Notes: generated by a model not told the origin, from the letters alone. A stretch of DNA of 64,000 nt from an uncultured Myxococcales bacterium (GCA_937975765.1 CALJUR010000049.1:34270-98269); one strand, 5' to 3'. Shown: positions 52,973-62,190, numbered from the stretch's first letter. Program-made: numbers and translations.

Positions 52973-54958
52973 CTACTGGGCGGCCTTGGCCTTCGCCTGA
53001 TCCAGCAGCTTCTTCGCCAGGCCGTTGGCCGGGTCGATTGCCAGCGCCTCGTTGTACTTCTTGATGGCGCCGGAATAGTCGCCGGAATTGAACAGGTCGC
53101 GGCCGGACTTCAGCAGCGGAGCGACCTTCTCCTTCTTCTCGGCGTCCGTCAACTGGGGCGCGGGCGCGGGGGCCGGCTTCGGGGCCGGAGCGGGTTTCGC
53201 CGCAGGCGCCGGCTTCGTCGCGGGCGCCGGCTTGGCGGCAGGCGCCGGCTTCGCCGCGGGCGCCGGGGCAGGCTCGGGCTTCGGGGCCGGGGCCGGCTTC
53301 GCGACGGGCTCGGGCCTGGCCGCGGGCGCCGGGACGGGCTCGGGCTTCGGGGCCGGCGGCGGCACGACGGCCGGGGCAGGCGCCGGGGCAGGCGCCGGCA
53401 CGGGGGCCGGGGCCGGCGCCACCTGGGCGGGACGGGAGGTCGGCGGAGTCGCCGGCACGACCTCCTGCGCCGGGGTCGGCACCTCCTCGGGGGCCTCGGC
53501 GGTACGGTTCTGCAGCCAGGCCACGACGGCGACGATCACCAGCACGGCAACGGCCCCCGCCACCACCCACAGCGTCCACGACTCCTTGCGGGCCTCCTTG
53601 TCCTCGGGCGGGATCGCCGCCTCGGCGATCTGCTTGCCCTGGATGAACCACTCGTCCGCGCCCTTGGTCTCGCCCGCCGTCTCGGCCAGCGGGACCGCAC
53701 CCGCCGGGGCAGCCACCGCCACCGTCGCCTCGCCCTCGGGCGTGGGCTCGGCAGGGCTGGCCGGGGCCACCGGGGTCTCGGCAGCCGCCGGGGCCGTCGC
53801 GGCCGCCGTCGTGCCGTCGGTCGCCGCCTTCTGGGCCGCCTCGACCGCGGCCGCCACGAACGACGCGTCGAACGCCTCGGTGGGGCGGCTGTCGCCGGGG
53901 GCCACCGCCGGCTGCGTGGCGCCCACGGTCGCCTGCGCCGCCACTTCCTGGGCCTTCTCGATCGCCTCGGCCAGGCCCGTGAAGACCATCGTCTCGCGCC
54001 CCGCGCCCGCGGCAGCCGGGACCTCGGCGGCGGCCGGGGCCAGCAGCTCGGACTCCAGGCGCGACACCAGTTCGGGCACCGACTCACGGTCCGGCTCGAG
54101 GCCCAGCACCGTGGTGCCGTATGCCTCCTCCTTCAGCGCCTCGATGGCCGACATCACCTCGGCGGCGTCCGCCGGACGGCCCTTGGGATCCTTGGCCAGC
54201 AGCCGGGTGACCAGCCGCTCGAAGGCGTCCAACTGGCCCATGCCGGGCTTGACCAGGTGCAGCGGCAACGGCTTCTCGTAGACCTGGCGCTTGATCGTGG
54301 TCGACGGGCTGGACGACACGAAGGGCGGCTTGCCGGCGACCATCTCGTACAGCAGGATGCCCAGGCCGTAGAGGTCGGCCGCCTCGTCGCCGGGCCGCCC
54401 CGCGCACACCTCGGGGGCCATGTACTCGGCGATGCCGTGGTGGGCCTCGTTCTTCCGCGCCGGGTTGTAGGACGGCAGCAGGTTCGAGTACCCGAAGCGG
54501 CCCACGCGGACCATCAGTTCCGGTTCCAGCGCGACGTGGATGCAGCCCGACGACAGGTCCAGGTGCCGCACGCCCACGCCGGCCGCCGCCTTCACGACGG
54601 ACGCGACGCGGTAGGCCACCGAGAGCGCCTCGGCCGGCGACAGGCCGCCCCGGGTCCGCAGCAGCGACTTCAGCGTCTCGTCCTTCGAGGCCTCGCTGAC
54701 GACGTAGATGTTCCCGCCCTCGGTGCGGCCGGCCTCGAGGCACAGCAGCGCGGCCCCGGGCTTCAGCCCGGCCAGCTTGCGCGACGCCAGCACCACCGCG
54801 TGGGCCTCCGCTGGACCGATCTTGAGGGAGGGGTCCAGGACGGTCATCACCACGGGCAGGTCATCGGAGAGGCGCCGGCCCGCCAGGTGGCGGCCGTACT
54901 TGTCCTCGGTGGCCTGCGTTCCGAACTCGAAACGGGAAGCGAGCGCCTCGTCCAGCAT
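52973..54958 (-). CDS. Membrane-anchored pseudokinase with Ala/Pro/Lys stalk and TPR-like end
   Basis: The 661 residues begin with a Ser/Thr kinase-like fold (about 15-290) that has lost its catalytic residues. The VAIK lysine is missing (VVMTVLD), HRDLKPxN is HLDLSSGC (132-139), and DFG is RFG (154-156). APE (181-183) and DLYGLGILLYEMVAGKPPF are kept, so it should fold but not phosphorylate. A linker rich in Ala/Thr/Pro leads to one transmembrane helix (about 461-482), then a long PAPAPKPEP-type stalk. The end is a TPR-like motif (GRDLFNSGDYSGAIKKYNEALAIDP). It may be a scaffold that senses something outside through the stalk. A strong promoter with a palindrome lies upstream; gyrA follows 123 bp later. 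Confidence 0.85.
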   Translation of the reverse strand: MLDEALASRFEFGTQATEDKYGRHLAGRRLSDDLPVVMTVLDPSLKIGPAEAHAVVLASRKLAGLKPGAALLCLEAGRTEGGNIYVVSEASKDETLKSLLRTRGGLSPAEALSVAYRVASVVKAAAGVGVRHLDLSSGCIHVALEPELMVRVGRFGYSNLLPSYNPARKNEAHHGIAEYMAPEVCAGRPGDEAADLYGLGILLYEMVAGKPPFVSSSPSTTIKRQVYEKPLPLHLVKPGMGQLDAFERLVTRLLAKDPKGRPADAAEVMSAIEALKEEAYGTTVLGLEPDRESVPELVSRLESELLAPAAAEVPAAAGAGRETMVFTGLAEAIEKAQEVAAQATVGATQPAVAPGDSRPTEAFDASFVAAAVEAAQKAATDGTTAAATAPAAAETPVAPASPAEPTPEGEATVAVAAPAGAVPLAETAGETKGADEWFIQGKQIAEAAIPPEDKEARKESWTLWVVAGAVAVLVIVAVVAWLQNRTAEAPEEVPTPAQEVVPATPPTSRPAQVAPAPAPVPAPAPAPAPAVVPPPAPKPEPVPAPAARPEPVAKPAPAPKPEPAPAPAAKPAPAAKPAPATKPAPAAKPAPAPKPAPAPAPQLTDAEKKEKVAPLLKSGRDLFNSGDYSGAIKKYNEALAIDPANGLAKKLLDQAKAKAAQ

Positions 54959-55020
54959 GTCGTCCCTCTCTGGCGGCCCGGCGTCTGTAGAGCCGGGGCC
55001 GTTTTCCCTGAAACCGGAGC

Positions 55021-55036
55021 CGGATTGGTCAATCCG
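55021..55036 (-). promoter_or_regulatory. Palindrome downstream of the pseudokinase promoter
   Basis: CGGATTG-GT-CAATCCG, perfect 7-bp arms with a 2-bp centre, about 5 bp downstream of the predicted transcription start. It could be an operator or a leader hairpin. Confidence 0.4.
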
Positions 55037-55047
55037 CGCGCGCAGCG

Positions 55048-55077
55048 ATTCTAGGCACCCCCCTTCGTGATTTGCAA
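55048..55077 (-). promoter_or_regulatory. Promoter of the pseudokinase gene
   Basis: On the minus strand TTGCAA (55072-55077), 18 bp, TAGAAT (55048-55053, five of six consensus bases). Confidence 0.6.
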
Positions 55078-55160
55078 GGGGTCAGGAGCCGCTTCCGCAA
55101 CCGGACACCGTGAACCGCTGCATCCGGAATCCCGGGGGCGGATCGGGGTCCCCGCCGCGG

Positions 55161-55189
55161 TTGACGGCCGGCGCCGGGTCCGGGAAACT
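55161..55189 (+). promoter_or_regulatory. Possible promoter of the GH57 gene
   Basis: TTGACG (55161-55166), 17 bp, GAAACT (55184-55189). It is about 38 nt upstream of ATG 55228. Confidence 0.4.
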
Positions 55190-55227
55190 GTTTCACGCCG
55201 AGTCGTTCGAACCCCTGCGAGGTGGTC

Positions 55228-58200
55228 ATGTTCGCCCGCCGTCCGATGTCCCTGGCGATCCTGGTCGTGCTGGCCTGCGGCTGCTCCTCGACCTGGGAAC
55301 CCTGGAGGGCCGACGGATGGGAGGGCGAGATCGGCCCCGGGACGGACCTGCCCCGGGATGGCGCCGCCGAGGGACTGCCCCCGCAGGACGCCCCGGACGC
55401 CGGGGAGGATGCATGGCTGCCGGACACGCCGCCGCCCGACGCCCCGGAGGACCTCGCGACCGACCCGGCCGGGGCAGACGACGGCGGGGTCATCGACGTG
55501 CCCGACACGACGCAGCCCAAGGTCATCTCGGCCTTCTCCACGGACGGCCGGAACGTCACGGTCCGGTTCTCCGAGGCGATGGCCCCGGGCAGCGCCCAGG
55601 TCGTGGACAACTACACCGTCGTCGGCGGCGGCAGCACGATCGTGCCGGTGATGCAGGCGACCCTGCACGACCAGTGGTTCGTGACGCTGACGCTGGACCC
55701 ATCGAAGCCCATCAACCCGTCGCTGACGTACGAGGTCCGCGTGGACGACGTGCAGGACGTCGCGGGCAACGACCTGGACCCCAAGTTCAAGACCGCCAAG
55801 GTCAAGCGGTCCGTCTACGTCGCGATCGTGTGGCACCAGCACCAGCCGTTCTACGGCGACGCGCGCGGCGAGGAACTGACCGGCCCGTGGGTCCGCAAGC
55901 ACGCCACCAAGGACTACTACGACATGGCCTCCGTCCTGGAGGGCTACCCCGACGTGCACGTGACGATCAACCTGACCGCGGTCATGCTGGTGCAGTTGCT
56001 GACCTACTACGTGGACCGCATCGGCGAGACGGGACCGGGCGGCCAGCCGCTGATCGACCTGGCGAACGACCGCGTCGACGAGGCGAACTACCTGGCGGAG
56101 TACCGCGGCCGCAGCGACCCGTGGATCGACCTGCTGCTGGACGACACGCCGGACCCCGAGGGGATCCTGGCGCCGAGGCCCACCGACCGGCAACTGGAGT
56201 TGTTCTACAACTCGGCGTGGACCTGCCTGTCCACGTCGGCCCAGTTGATGCAGTGGTTCCCCGAGTACCTGGACCTGCGGAACCGCGCGCCCGCGTCGTA
56301 CACGCGCGACGACCTGCTGGCGCTGAAACTGTACTTCGAGATCGCGTGGATGGACCCGGACTTCCTGAACGGGCCGGTGACGCTGCCGGACGGGCTGGTC
56401 GTGGACCTGACCGATGTCGTGAACCGGGACGCGCACGGGAGGTACACCCTGGCGGTCGGCGGCCTGCACAAGGAGCCCGCCTGCATCGCCAACTGCGCCT
56501 CGAAGACCGGCGACGCCAGGACGCAGTGCGAGGCCGCGTGCACGTTCGCGTTCGACGACCCGGGCGCGGCCGAGGCGCTGGCCAACCGGCTGGTGGCCGA
56601 GAACTTCAAGATCATGAAGAACATCGTGGGGATCCACAAGAAGTTGCGGTACGACCCCGACGCCCGGACGGGCCAGATCGAGATCGCCACGACGCCGTTC
56701 TACCACCCGATCCTGCCGCTGATCGCGGACACCGACCTGATGGCGAAGGGGCAGCCCTACGACCCGAAGCCGACCCGGTTCTCGTACGCGGACGACGCGC
56801 GGGCGCAGGTGGCGAAGGCGGTGGCGTTCTACCAGGGTCTCTTCGGGCAGGCGCCGAAGGGGATGTGGCCCGGCGAGGGGTCGGTGGCCGAGGCGGTCGT
56901 GGACGCCTTCGTGCGCAACGGCATCCGGTGGATCGCGACCGACCAGCAGGTGCTGCAGAACACGCTGCAGGACATGGGCCAGACCGTGCCGACGTGCTTC
57001 CAGTGCCAGCCCTACCGGCTGGACTCGGACACCGCGACCGGCGACGGCGGGGACGCCACCGACGAGATGGCCATCGTCTTCCGGGTGACCGACACGTCGG
57101 ACAAGATGGGCTTCAAGTTCCAGGGATACCGGGGGACCGACGCGGCGGCCGAGTTCATGGGCGACATCTCGAGGATGGCGCCGACGTTCGGGGGCGCGGA
57201 CCGGCTGGTCACCATCATCCTGGACGGCGAGAACGCCTGGGAATCCTACTCGAAGGAGCACGACGGCAAGGGCTTCCACCACGCGCTGTACCGGGCGCTG
57301 CAGGACGGCTACCAGGGCGGCGAGGTCGTGCCGGTCAGCGTGTCCGAGTACCTCCAGGGCAACCCGTCGCGCAACGTGGCCCCCCACCCGATCCACGATT
57401 TCAAGGAACTGGAGCCGCTGTGGCCGGGGTCGTGGATCGGCGGCACCTTCTCGACGTGGATCGGCGAGGCCGAGGAGAACACCGCCTGGGGGTACCTGCT
57501 GCGGGCCCGCAAGGCGCTGGAGGTCGCCGGCCTGGCGCGTCCCAACCCGGCCGCGCCGAAGCCGGACGCGACGGCGGACGAGAAGGGTTTCCACACCTAC
57601 ATGGCGTGGGAGGAGATCTACGCGGCCGAGGGGTCGGACTGGTTCTGGTGGTACGGCGACGACATGACCTCGCCGGCCAACGACGACAGCCCGTTCGACC
57701 TGGCGTTCCGGTCGCACCTGAACGGCATGTACGCGCACTTGAACGACGCGCTGGTGCTGAACGGGCAGGCGCCGGTGACGGTGCCGGATTTCGCGCCGAT
57801 CGTGCAGGCCAAGGCCAAGGCGCCGACCGGGCCGTTCGCGGCCGGGTCCGCGCCGACCATCGACGGCAAGGAGAATCCCCCCGACGAGTGGTCGCTGGGC
57901 GGCCTGTTCTTCGACAACGACTCGGGCGCGGTGGCCAACCCGGACGACCGGATCGCCTCGGTCAAGTACGGGTACTCCGCCGACACCTTCTACGTGGCCG
58001 TGCTGACCAACGACGACCTCAGCAAGGCGGCGTCGGGGTACCAGTTCGCGTTGTACCTCAGCCAGAAGCACATCCTGGACGCCACCACCGGGCAGTTCCA
58101 GCAGAACCCGTTCAACGCGGCGGACCGCTGGGGCGGGGACCTGGGGTTCGTGACGGGCGGGGCGGCCTGGGAACTGAAGGCGGACCTGACCGCCAAGCCG

Positions 58201-58878
58201 CCGACGGTGACGTGGTCGGCGGCGAACGGCTCGGGAGGCTGGACGGCGGCCGCGGTGGGCCAGGCCAAGGTGGGGGGGCCGGTGACGGGCGGCAGGCTGC
58301 TGGAGTTCTCGGTCCCGCTGTCGCAGATGCAGATCGCCAGCGGCGACCCCCTGGAGTTCAAGGTGGTGGCGGGCGACGCGTCGAGAGCGATCGACCCGGC
58401 GCCGAACCTGGGCGGCAAGGTCGTGTTCGAGGACGCGTCGAACCTGGTGTACGTGACGTTCGAGGTGGACGCGACCGGGTCCAAGGTCCCGCTGGACAAC
58501 TGGGGCGACATCCCGAACCCGCCGCCGACCGGCAAGGTCTACGTCGCGGGCAACCACGACAAGCTGGGGAACTGGATCCCGAACAAGGTGGACCTGCGGG
58601 ACGACGGCAAGAGCGGCGACGCGACGGCGAACGACCTGGTCTACTCGCGCACGTTCGGGTTCATGCCGGGCACGATGCTCCGATACAAGTTCACGATCGG
58701 CGTGCCGACGGACGAGGGACGGTGGACCGGCGAGGAGTTCCCGCTGACCGAGCGCGGCCTGGAGGTCACCAAGGACCCGTCCTGCAAGAAGATGAAGATC
58801 CGCGACGTCTTCGCCGACCGCCCGCAGCCGTCGGGCACGATGGGTCCCCAGTCCGTGCTGAACGACTGCGCCGAGTGA
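55228..58878 (+). CDS. Surface GH57-family glycoside hydrolase lipoprotein with C-terminal starch-binding-like domains
   Basis: The 1216-residue protein starts at ATG 55228 after GAGGTGG. The signal LAILVVLACGC suggests a lipoprotein. An Asp/Pro spacer (20-90) and an SbsA-type Ig-like domain (PKVISAFSTDGRNVTVRFSEAM, about 92-185) precede the GH57 barrel: VWHQHQPFY, nucleophile Glu550 in GMWPGEGS, acid/base Asp666 in LDGENAWESY. Then come a glucodextranase-type beta domain (about 860-1070) and a CBM20-like end (VYVAGNHDKLGNWIPNKVDL). GH57 enzymes cleave or transfer alpha-1,4/1,6-glucans. An extracellular amylase- or pullulanase-like role is inferred; GH57 proteins are more often cytoplasmic. 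The stop lies 12 bp before element C. Confidence 0.9.
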   Translation: MFARRPMSLAILVVLACGCSSTWEPWRADGWEGEIGPGTDLPRDGAAEGLPPQDAPDAGEDAWLPDTPPPDAPEDLATDPAGADDGGVIDVPDTTQPKVISAFSTDGRNVTVRFSEAMAPGSAQVVDNYTVVGGGSTIVPVMQATLHDQWFVTLTLDPSKPINPSLTYEVRVDDVQDVAGNDLDPKFKTAKVKRSVYVAIVWHQHQPFYGDARGEELTGPWVRKHATKDYYDMASVLEGYPDVHVTINLTAVMLVQLLTYYVDRIGETGPGGQPLIDLANDRVDEANYLAEYRGRSDPWIDLLLDDTPDPEGILAPRPTDRQLELFYNSAWTCLSTSAQLMQWFPEYLDLRNRAPASYTRDDLLALKLYFEIAWMDPDFLNGPVTLPDGLVVDLTDVVNRDAHGRYTLAVGGLHKEPACIANCASKTGDARTQCEAACTFAFDDPGAAEALANRLVAENFKIMKNIVGIHKKLRYDPDARTGQIEIATTPFYHPILPLIADTDLMAKGQPYDPKPTRFSYADDARAQVAKAVAFYQGLFGQAPKGMWPGEGSVAEAVVDAFVRNGIRWIATDQQVLQNTLQDMGQTVPTCFQCQPYRLDSDTATGDGGDATDEMAIVFRVTDTSDKMGFKFQGYRGTDAAAEFMGDISRMAPTFGGADRLVTIILDGENAWESYSKEHDGKGFHHALYRALQDGYQGGEVVPVSVSEYLQGNPSRNVAPHPIHDFKELEPLWPGSWIGGTFSTWIGEAEENTAWGYLLRARKALEVAGLARPNPAAPKPDATADEKGFHTYMAWEEIYAAEGSDWFWWYGDDMTSPANDDSPFDLAFRSHLNGMYAHLNDALVLNGQAPVTVPDFAPIVQAKAKAPTGPFAAGSAPTIDGKENPPDEWSLGGLFFDNDSGAVANPDDRIASVKYGYSADTFYVAVLTNDDLSKAASGYQFALYLSQKHILDATTGQFQQNPFNAADRWGGDLGFVTGGAAWELKADLTAKPPTVTWSAANGSGGWTAAAVGQAKVGGPVTGGRLLEFSVPLSQMQIASGDPLEFKVVAGDASRAIDPAPNLGGKVVFEDASNLVYVTFEVDATGSKVPLDNWGDIPNPPPTGKVYVAGNHDKLGNWIPNKVDLRDDGKSGDATANDLVYSRTFGFMPGTMLRYKFTIGVPTDEGRWTGEEFPLTERGLEVTKDPSCKKMKIRDVFADRPQPSGTMGPQSVLNDCAE

Positions 58879-58890
58879 CTCCCAATCAAT

Positions 58891-59049
58891 AGGGACAGCC
58901 TCCAATTTCAGGGGGCGACTCCCCCGGAAATCCACTCACATCGTACCGGAATTCCTTGATTTGACTGGACCGGACCTCATGATTCGAAGCCACGTCTGGA
59001 TGTCAAACCAGGCCCCGGGGACGGGATCGGAAAAGGGAGGCTGGCCCTC
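58891..59049. mobile_element. MITE-like element C
   Basis: The left end AGGGACAGCCTCCAATT (58891-58907) is identical over 17 bases to element B. The right end GGGAGGCTGGCCCT (59035-59048) is its near-inverse and matches element B's right end over 11 bases or more. The interior (about 125 bp) differs from B and is less GC-rich. No frame lies inside. It is bounded by convergent genes. Confidence 0.6.
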
Positions 59050-59078
59050 TTTTCCTGGCACTCTTGTCCTTGGGGGAG

Positions 59079-61019
59079 TCACCGGCCTCGCGGGAGGGCC
59101 GGAGGGGTCCGAGCCGCCTCCGACTCCCACGCGGCACGCGACACCTCGCGACGCCGGTGGACCAGGTGGTCCCAGATCGCGGCGTCCGCGGCGAACGCCG
59201 CCTGGGCGACCGCGTCGACGTCGTACCGCGGTCGGGGCAGGCGCACCCGGGTGCGCGGGGTCGCGGCGCGGCGTCCGGATGCGGCACCGCCGGCACGGTC
59301 CGCAGCCCCCTTGAAGGCGCCCGGCCCGAACCGGTCGTACCACAGCAGCGTGTGGGCCGTGGACAGCGACCCGGCCCAGGGATAGGAGCGCAGGCGCCAG
59401 CGGCCGGACAATACCGCAACCGCCTCGTCGACCTCCGGGTCCGGCCCGTCCCCCGGCCCCCGCCAGAACAGCGCCGTGCGCAGCTGGTCCCCCCGGGCCT
59501 CCCAGGTCTCGGCCACGTCGAAGGCGGCCGGGTCCCGCGCCACCCGCGACCCGTGCGTCAGCGCGAACTCGCCGCAGATGAACAGGGACAGGTGCGGACG
59601 CATCCTCCCGATCCACCGCACCGTCTGCAGCGCCTCGGCCTTCGTCTCCCCCGGGAAGCCGGTGAACGCCATCGCCTCGACCGCCACGCCGGCCGCCGAC
59701 AGCGCCCGCAACGCGGCCTCGACCTGCGGGACCCTCACGCCCTTGTCGATTCTCGCCAGGATCCGCGGGCAGGCGGACTCCACCCCGATCGACACGGCCA
59801 GCAGGCCGCCGTCCCGCAACGCGCGGCACGCCCCCTCGTCCAGGGCCGGCTCGGGCCGGATGTCCGTGGCCCACCGGATCCCGCCCCCGGCCTCCTGCAG
59901 TGCCGCGGCCAGCGCCCGGGCACCCCGCGGCGACAGGGTGTCCTCGGACAGGTAGAACAGGCGCGTCCCGTGCGCCCGGGACAGCGCCTGCAGGTGCGTT
60001 GCGACCGTCCCGGCCGGGCGCTCCCGGTACCTCGCCGTGCCGGCAGGCACCGGCCCGTAGTGGCAGAACGCGCACCGCCCCCAGTAGCAGCCGCGCGCCG
60101 CGTCGTAGGGCAGCACCGGCACCGGGGACAGGTAGGGCCCCGGCACCATCCCGGCGAAATCGGGCGGCGGCAGGTCCTCGAGACCGACATCGCGGCCGCC
60201 CGGCACGACGCCGCGGGGGGCCCGCCCGGCCTCCACGTCCCGCGCAAGTTCCACCAGGGCCCGCTCGCCTTCCCCCACCACCGCGCTGTCGAACGGCCCC
60301 AGCACCGGCGCGCGGAGGGCCTCCGGGATCCGCGCCAGCAGCTGGCTGGCCGCCGGGCCCCCCAGCACCAGGTGCACCCCGGGCATCGCGGCCCGGATCG
60401 CGTACGCCATCGAGAAGGCCGGCTGGACCTGCCCCGGGAAGGCCACGGAGATGCCGATCACCCCGGGACGCGCCTCGCGCAGCCGCGGCACCAGCACCGT
60501 CGAGTACCAGCCGTGGAAGGGGTCGCGGCCCGGCGAGGCGTCCCCCCGGATCTCGCCCGGGGTCAGCAGGGAGAACGGCGTGCGCCACGAAGCGAAGTCC
60601 AGCCGCAGCGGGGCGCAGGCCGCGGCCGCCAGCCCGACCGCCTCCCCCATGACCTGCACCGCCCGGTCGTACTTGTCGGGGTCGAAGAAGCGCACCGGGT
60701 CGCGCAGCGTCGCGACCGCCTCGCCGACCTCGCCAGGCACGGGTCCCGTCGACGGCAGCGCCTCCCACAACTGCACCAGGTCCAACTGGTCGGCCAGGCC
60801 CAGCGAGGGCCTCGCGTCCAGGTCCGAGAACCGTTGCCGCACCCGCGCAGCGAAGCCCTCCATCACCTCCCGGCGCAGCAGCCAGTCCACGGCCTCGGCG
60901 TTCGCGTCGACCGCCAGCACGTCCAGCCCCGCCCGGCGCAGGCAGGCAGCCAGCAGCGGCACGGAGACGTAGGGGGCGGTCGGGTCGCACAGGGGCGGGT
61001 AGACGAGGGCGACGGTCAT
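59079..61019 (-). CDS. B12-type radical SAM protein with a CX4CX2C cluster motif
   Basis: The 646 residues have an N-terminal cobalamin-type domain (VALVYPPLCDPTAPYVSVPLLAACLRRAGLDVLAVDAN, then GVIGISVAFPGQVQPA and HLVLGGPAASQLL). The radical SAM barrel has its cluster cysteines at C311, C316 and C319 (GCYWGRCAFC), one residue wider than the classical CX3CX2C; this variant is seen in some B12 radical SAM proteins. SIGVESACPRILARIDKGV and AFTGFPGETKAEAL complete the core. The substrate is unknown. The ATG overlaps the stop of the CDF gene by 4 bp, so both are made from one transcript. The C-terminus is Arg/Pro-rich. Confidence 0.85.
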   Translation of the reverse strand: MTVALVYPPLCDPTAPYVSVPLLAACLRRAGLDVLAVDANAEAVDWLLRREVMEGFAARVRQRFSDLDARPSLGLADQLDLVQLWEALPSTGPVPGEVGEAVATLRDPVRFFDPDKYDRAVQVMGEAVGLAAAACAPLRLDFASWRTPFSLLTPGEIRGDASPGRDPFHGWYSTVLVPRLREARPGVIGISVAFPGQVQPAFSMAYAIRAAMPGVHLVLGGPAASQLLARIPEALRAPVLGPFDSAVVGEGERALVELARDVEAGRAPRGVVPGGRDVGLEDLPPPDFAGMVPGPYLSPVPVLPYDAARGCYWGRCAFCHYGPVPAGTARYRERPAGTVATHLQALSRAHGTRLFYLSEDTLSPRGARALAAALQEAGGGIRWATDIRPEPALDEGACRALRDGGLLAVSIGVESACPRILARIDKGVRVPQVEAALRALSAAGVAVEAMAFTGFPGETKAEALQTVRWIGRMRPHLSLFICGEFALTHGSRVARDPAAFDVAETWEARGDQLRTALFWRGPGDGPDPEVDEAVAVLSGRWRLRSYPWAGSLSTAHTLLWYDRFGPGAFKGAADRAGGAASGRRAATPRTRVRLPRPRYDVDAVAQAAFAADAAIWDHLVHRRREVSRAAWESEAARTPPALPRGR

Positions 61020-61894
61020 GGGCGTGCCGGCGAAGGGGTGGCCGCAGGCTCGACGTGCACGCTGACGTGGGCCGACGGGTGCATCACCCGCACTTTGGCC
61101 TCGACCGCGTCGGCGACCTCGTGGGCCGAGGCCAGCGACCGCGAACCATCGACCTTCACGACCACCTCGACGTGCAGGTCGGGCCCGACGGAACGGACGC
61201 GCACCGATCCGACCGAGACGACGCCGGGCACGTCCAGGACATGGGCGCGCAGGGTCTCGGGCACCCCGTCCGGCGCCTTGTCCAGCAGGGCGTCGATCGA
61301 TCGCTTCACCAGCCGGAACGCCACCAGCAGCACCACCCCGGCCACCACCAGCGCCGCGACCGGGTCGGCCTGCGGGAAGCCCAGGGCCGAGAATCCCAGG
61401 CCCGCGATGACGGCGGTCGATGACCACACGTCCGACGAGAAGTGCAGCGCGTCGGCCTCCAGCGCCTGGCTGCCGGTCGCTCGCGCCACGCGCATCAGGG
61501 CGCGCGACCGGTGCAGGTCGATCCCGATCGCGAACAGCATCACCCCGAACGCCCAGGCGCTGGTCTCGGGGCCGGTGAAGGCCGGGTCGGTCAGCCGCCG
61601 GACCGCCTCGTAGACGATCCAGATCGACGTCGCAACCAGCAGCATCGTCTCCAGCAGGGCCGAGAAGTTCTCGAACTTGCCGTGCCCGAAGGGATGGTCG
61701 CGATCCGCCGGGCGGGCCGACTGCCGCACGGCGTACACGGTCATGCCCGCCGCGACGAGGTCCAGCGCCGAGTGCAGCGCTTCCGACAGGAGGCCCAGGG
61801 ACCCCGTAATGAGAGCGACCGTCAGTTTCGCGGAGGTCAGGACGACGGCCCAGGCCAACGAGGAGAACGCGACGTGGAGCTTCTCGTCCTTCAT
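61016..61894 (-). CDS. Cation diffusion facilitator (CDF) family transporter
   Basis: The 292 residues have the CDF outline of six helices. Helix 2 has H41-x3-D45 in SEALHSALDL and helix 5 has HFSSDVWSS, the four metal-binding side chains. DRDHPFGHGKFENFSALLE is the family signature after helix 2. The C-terminal domain (VVSVGSVRVRSVGPDLHVEVVVKVD) is the ferredoxin-like dimerisation unit. It exports Zn2+, Fe2+, Mn2+ or Co2+ in exchange for protons. The start at 61894 is chosen because the fold begins there; a longer frame to 61960 is possible. There is no good ribosome site. It is coupled to the radical SAM gene, which needs iron and perhaps cobalt. Confidence 0.88.
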   Translation of the reverse strand: MKDEKLHVAFSSLAWAVVLTSAKLTVALITGSLGLLSEALHSALDLVAAGMTVYAVRQSARPADRDHPFGHGKFENFSALLETMLLVATSIWIVYEAVRRLTDPAFTGPETSAWAFGVMLFAIGIDLHRSRALMRVARATGSQALEADALHFSSDVWSSTAVIAGLGFSALGFPQADPVAALVVAGVVLLVAFRLVKRSIDALLDKAPDGVPETLRAHVLDVPGVVSVGSVRVRSVGPDLHVEVVVKVDGSRSLASAHEVADAVEAKVRVMHPSAHVSVHVEPAATPSPARP

Positions 61895-61965
61895 CGCGAC
61901 AACAGGCCGAAAGAAAAGAAGCCGCCCGACCCCCGGGTCATCCCGGCGATCGGACGGCATCCCGG

Positions 61966-62039
61966 CGCGCCCAGAGGGACTCGAACCCCCAACCCTCAGA
62001 TCCGTAGTCTGATGCTCTATCCAATTGAGCTACGGGCGC
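61966..62039 (-). tRNA. tRNA-Arg (ACG)
   Basis: The minus strand folds as a 74-nt cloverleaf: acceptor GCGCCCG pairs with TGGGCGC, the D arm is GCTC...GAGC, the anticodon loop CTACGGA gives anticodon ACG, and the T arm is GGGGGTTCGAGTCCCTC. Discriminator base G; the terminal CCA is not encoded. Confidence 0.9.
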
Positions 62040-62099
62040 CCACAAAGCGGCAAAGAGCCTAGCACCAGACGGGTCGTATTTCAACCCCTCCTTTCACGG

Positions 62100-62190
62100 C
62101 GGAGAGAGCGGGATTCGGACCCGCGAGACAGGTTGAAGCCCGTCTACTCGCTTAGCAGGCGAGCGCCTTCGACCACTCGGCCATCTCTCC
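62100..62190 (-). tRNA. tRNA-Ser (GCT)
   Basis: A 91-nt class II tRNA: acceptor GGAGAGA/TCTCTCC, anticodon loop CTGCTAA (GCT), and a long variable arm (AGACGGGCTTCAACCTGTCT), as expected for serine. CCA is not encoded. Confidence 0.9.

Noticed and set aside
49409..55054. Open frame of 1881 codons opposite gyrA and the pseudokinase
   Set aside because: It is a shadow of two well-identified genes. Its composition is Arg/Gly/Leu/His-rich and no motif is seen.
55051..58935. Open frame of 1294 codons opposite the GH57 gene
   Set aside because: Antisense shadow; Arg/Val/His-rich with no signal or motif.
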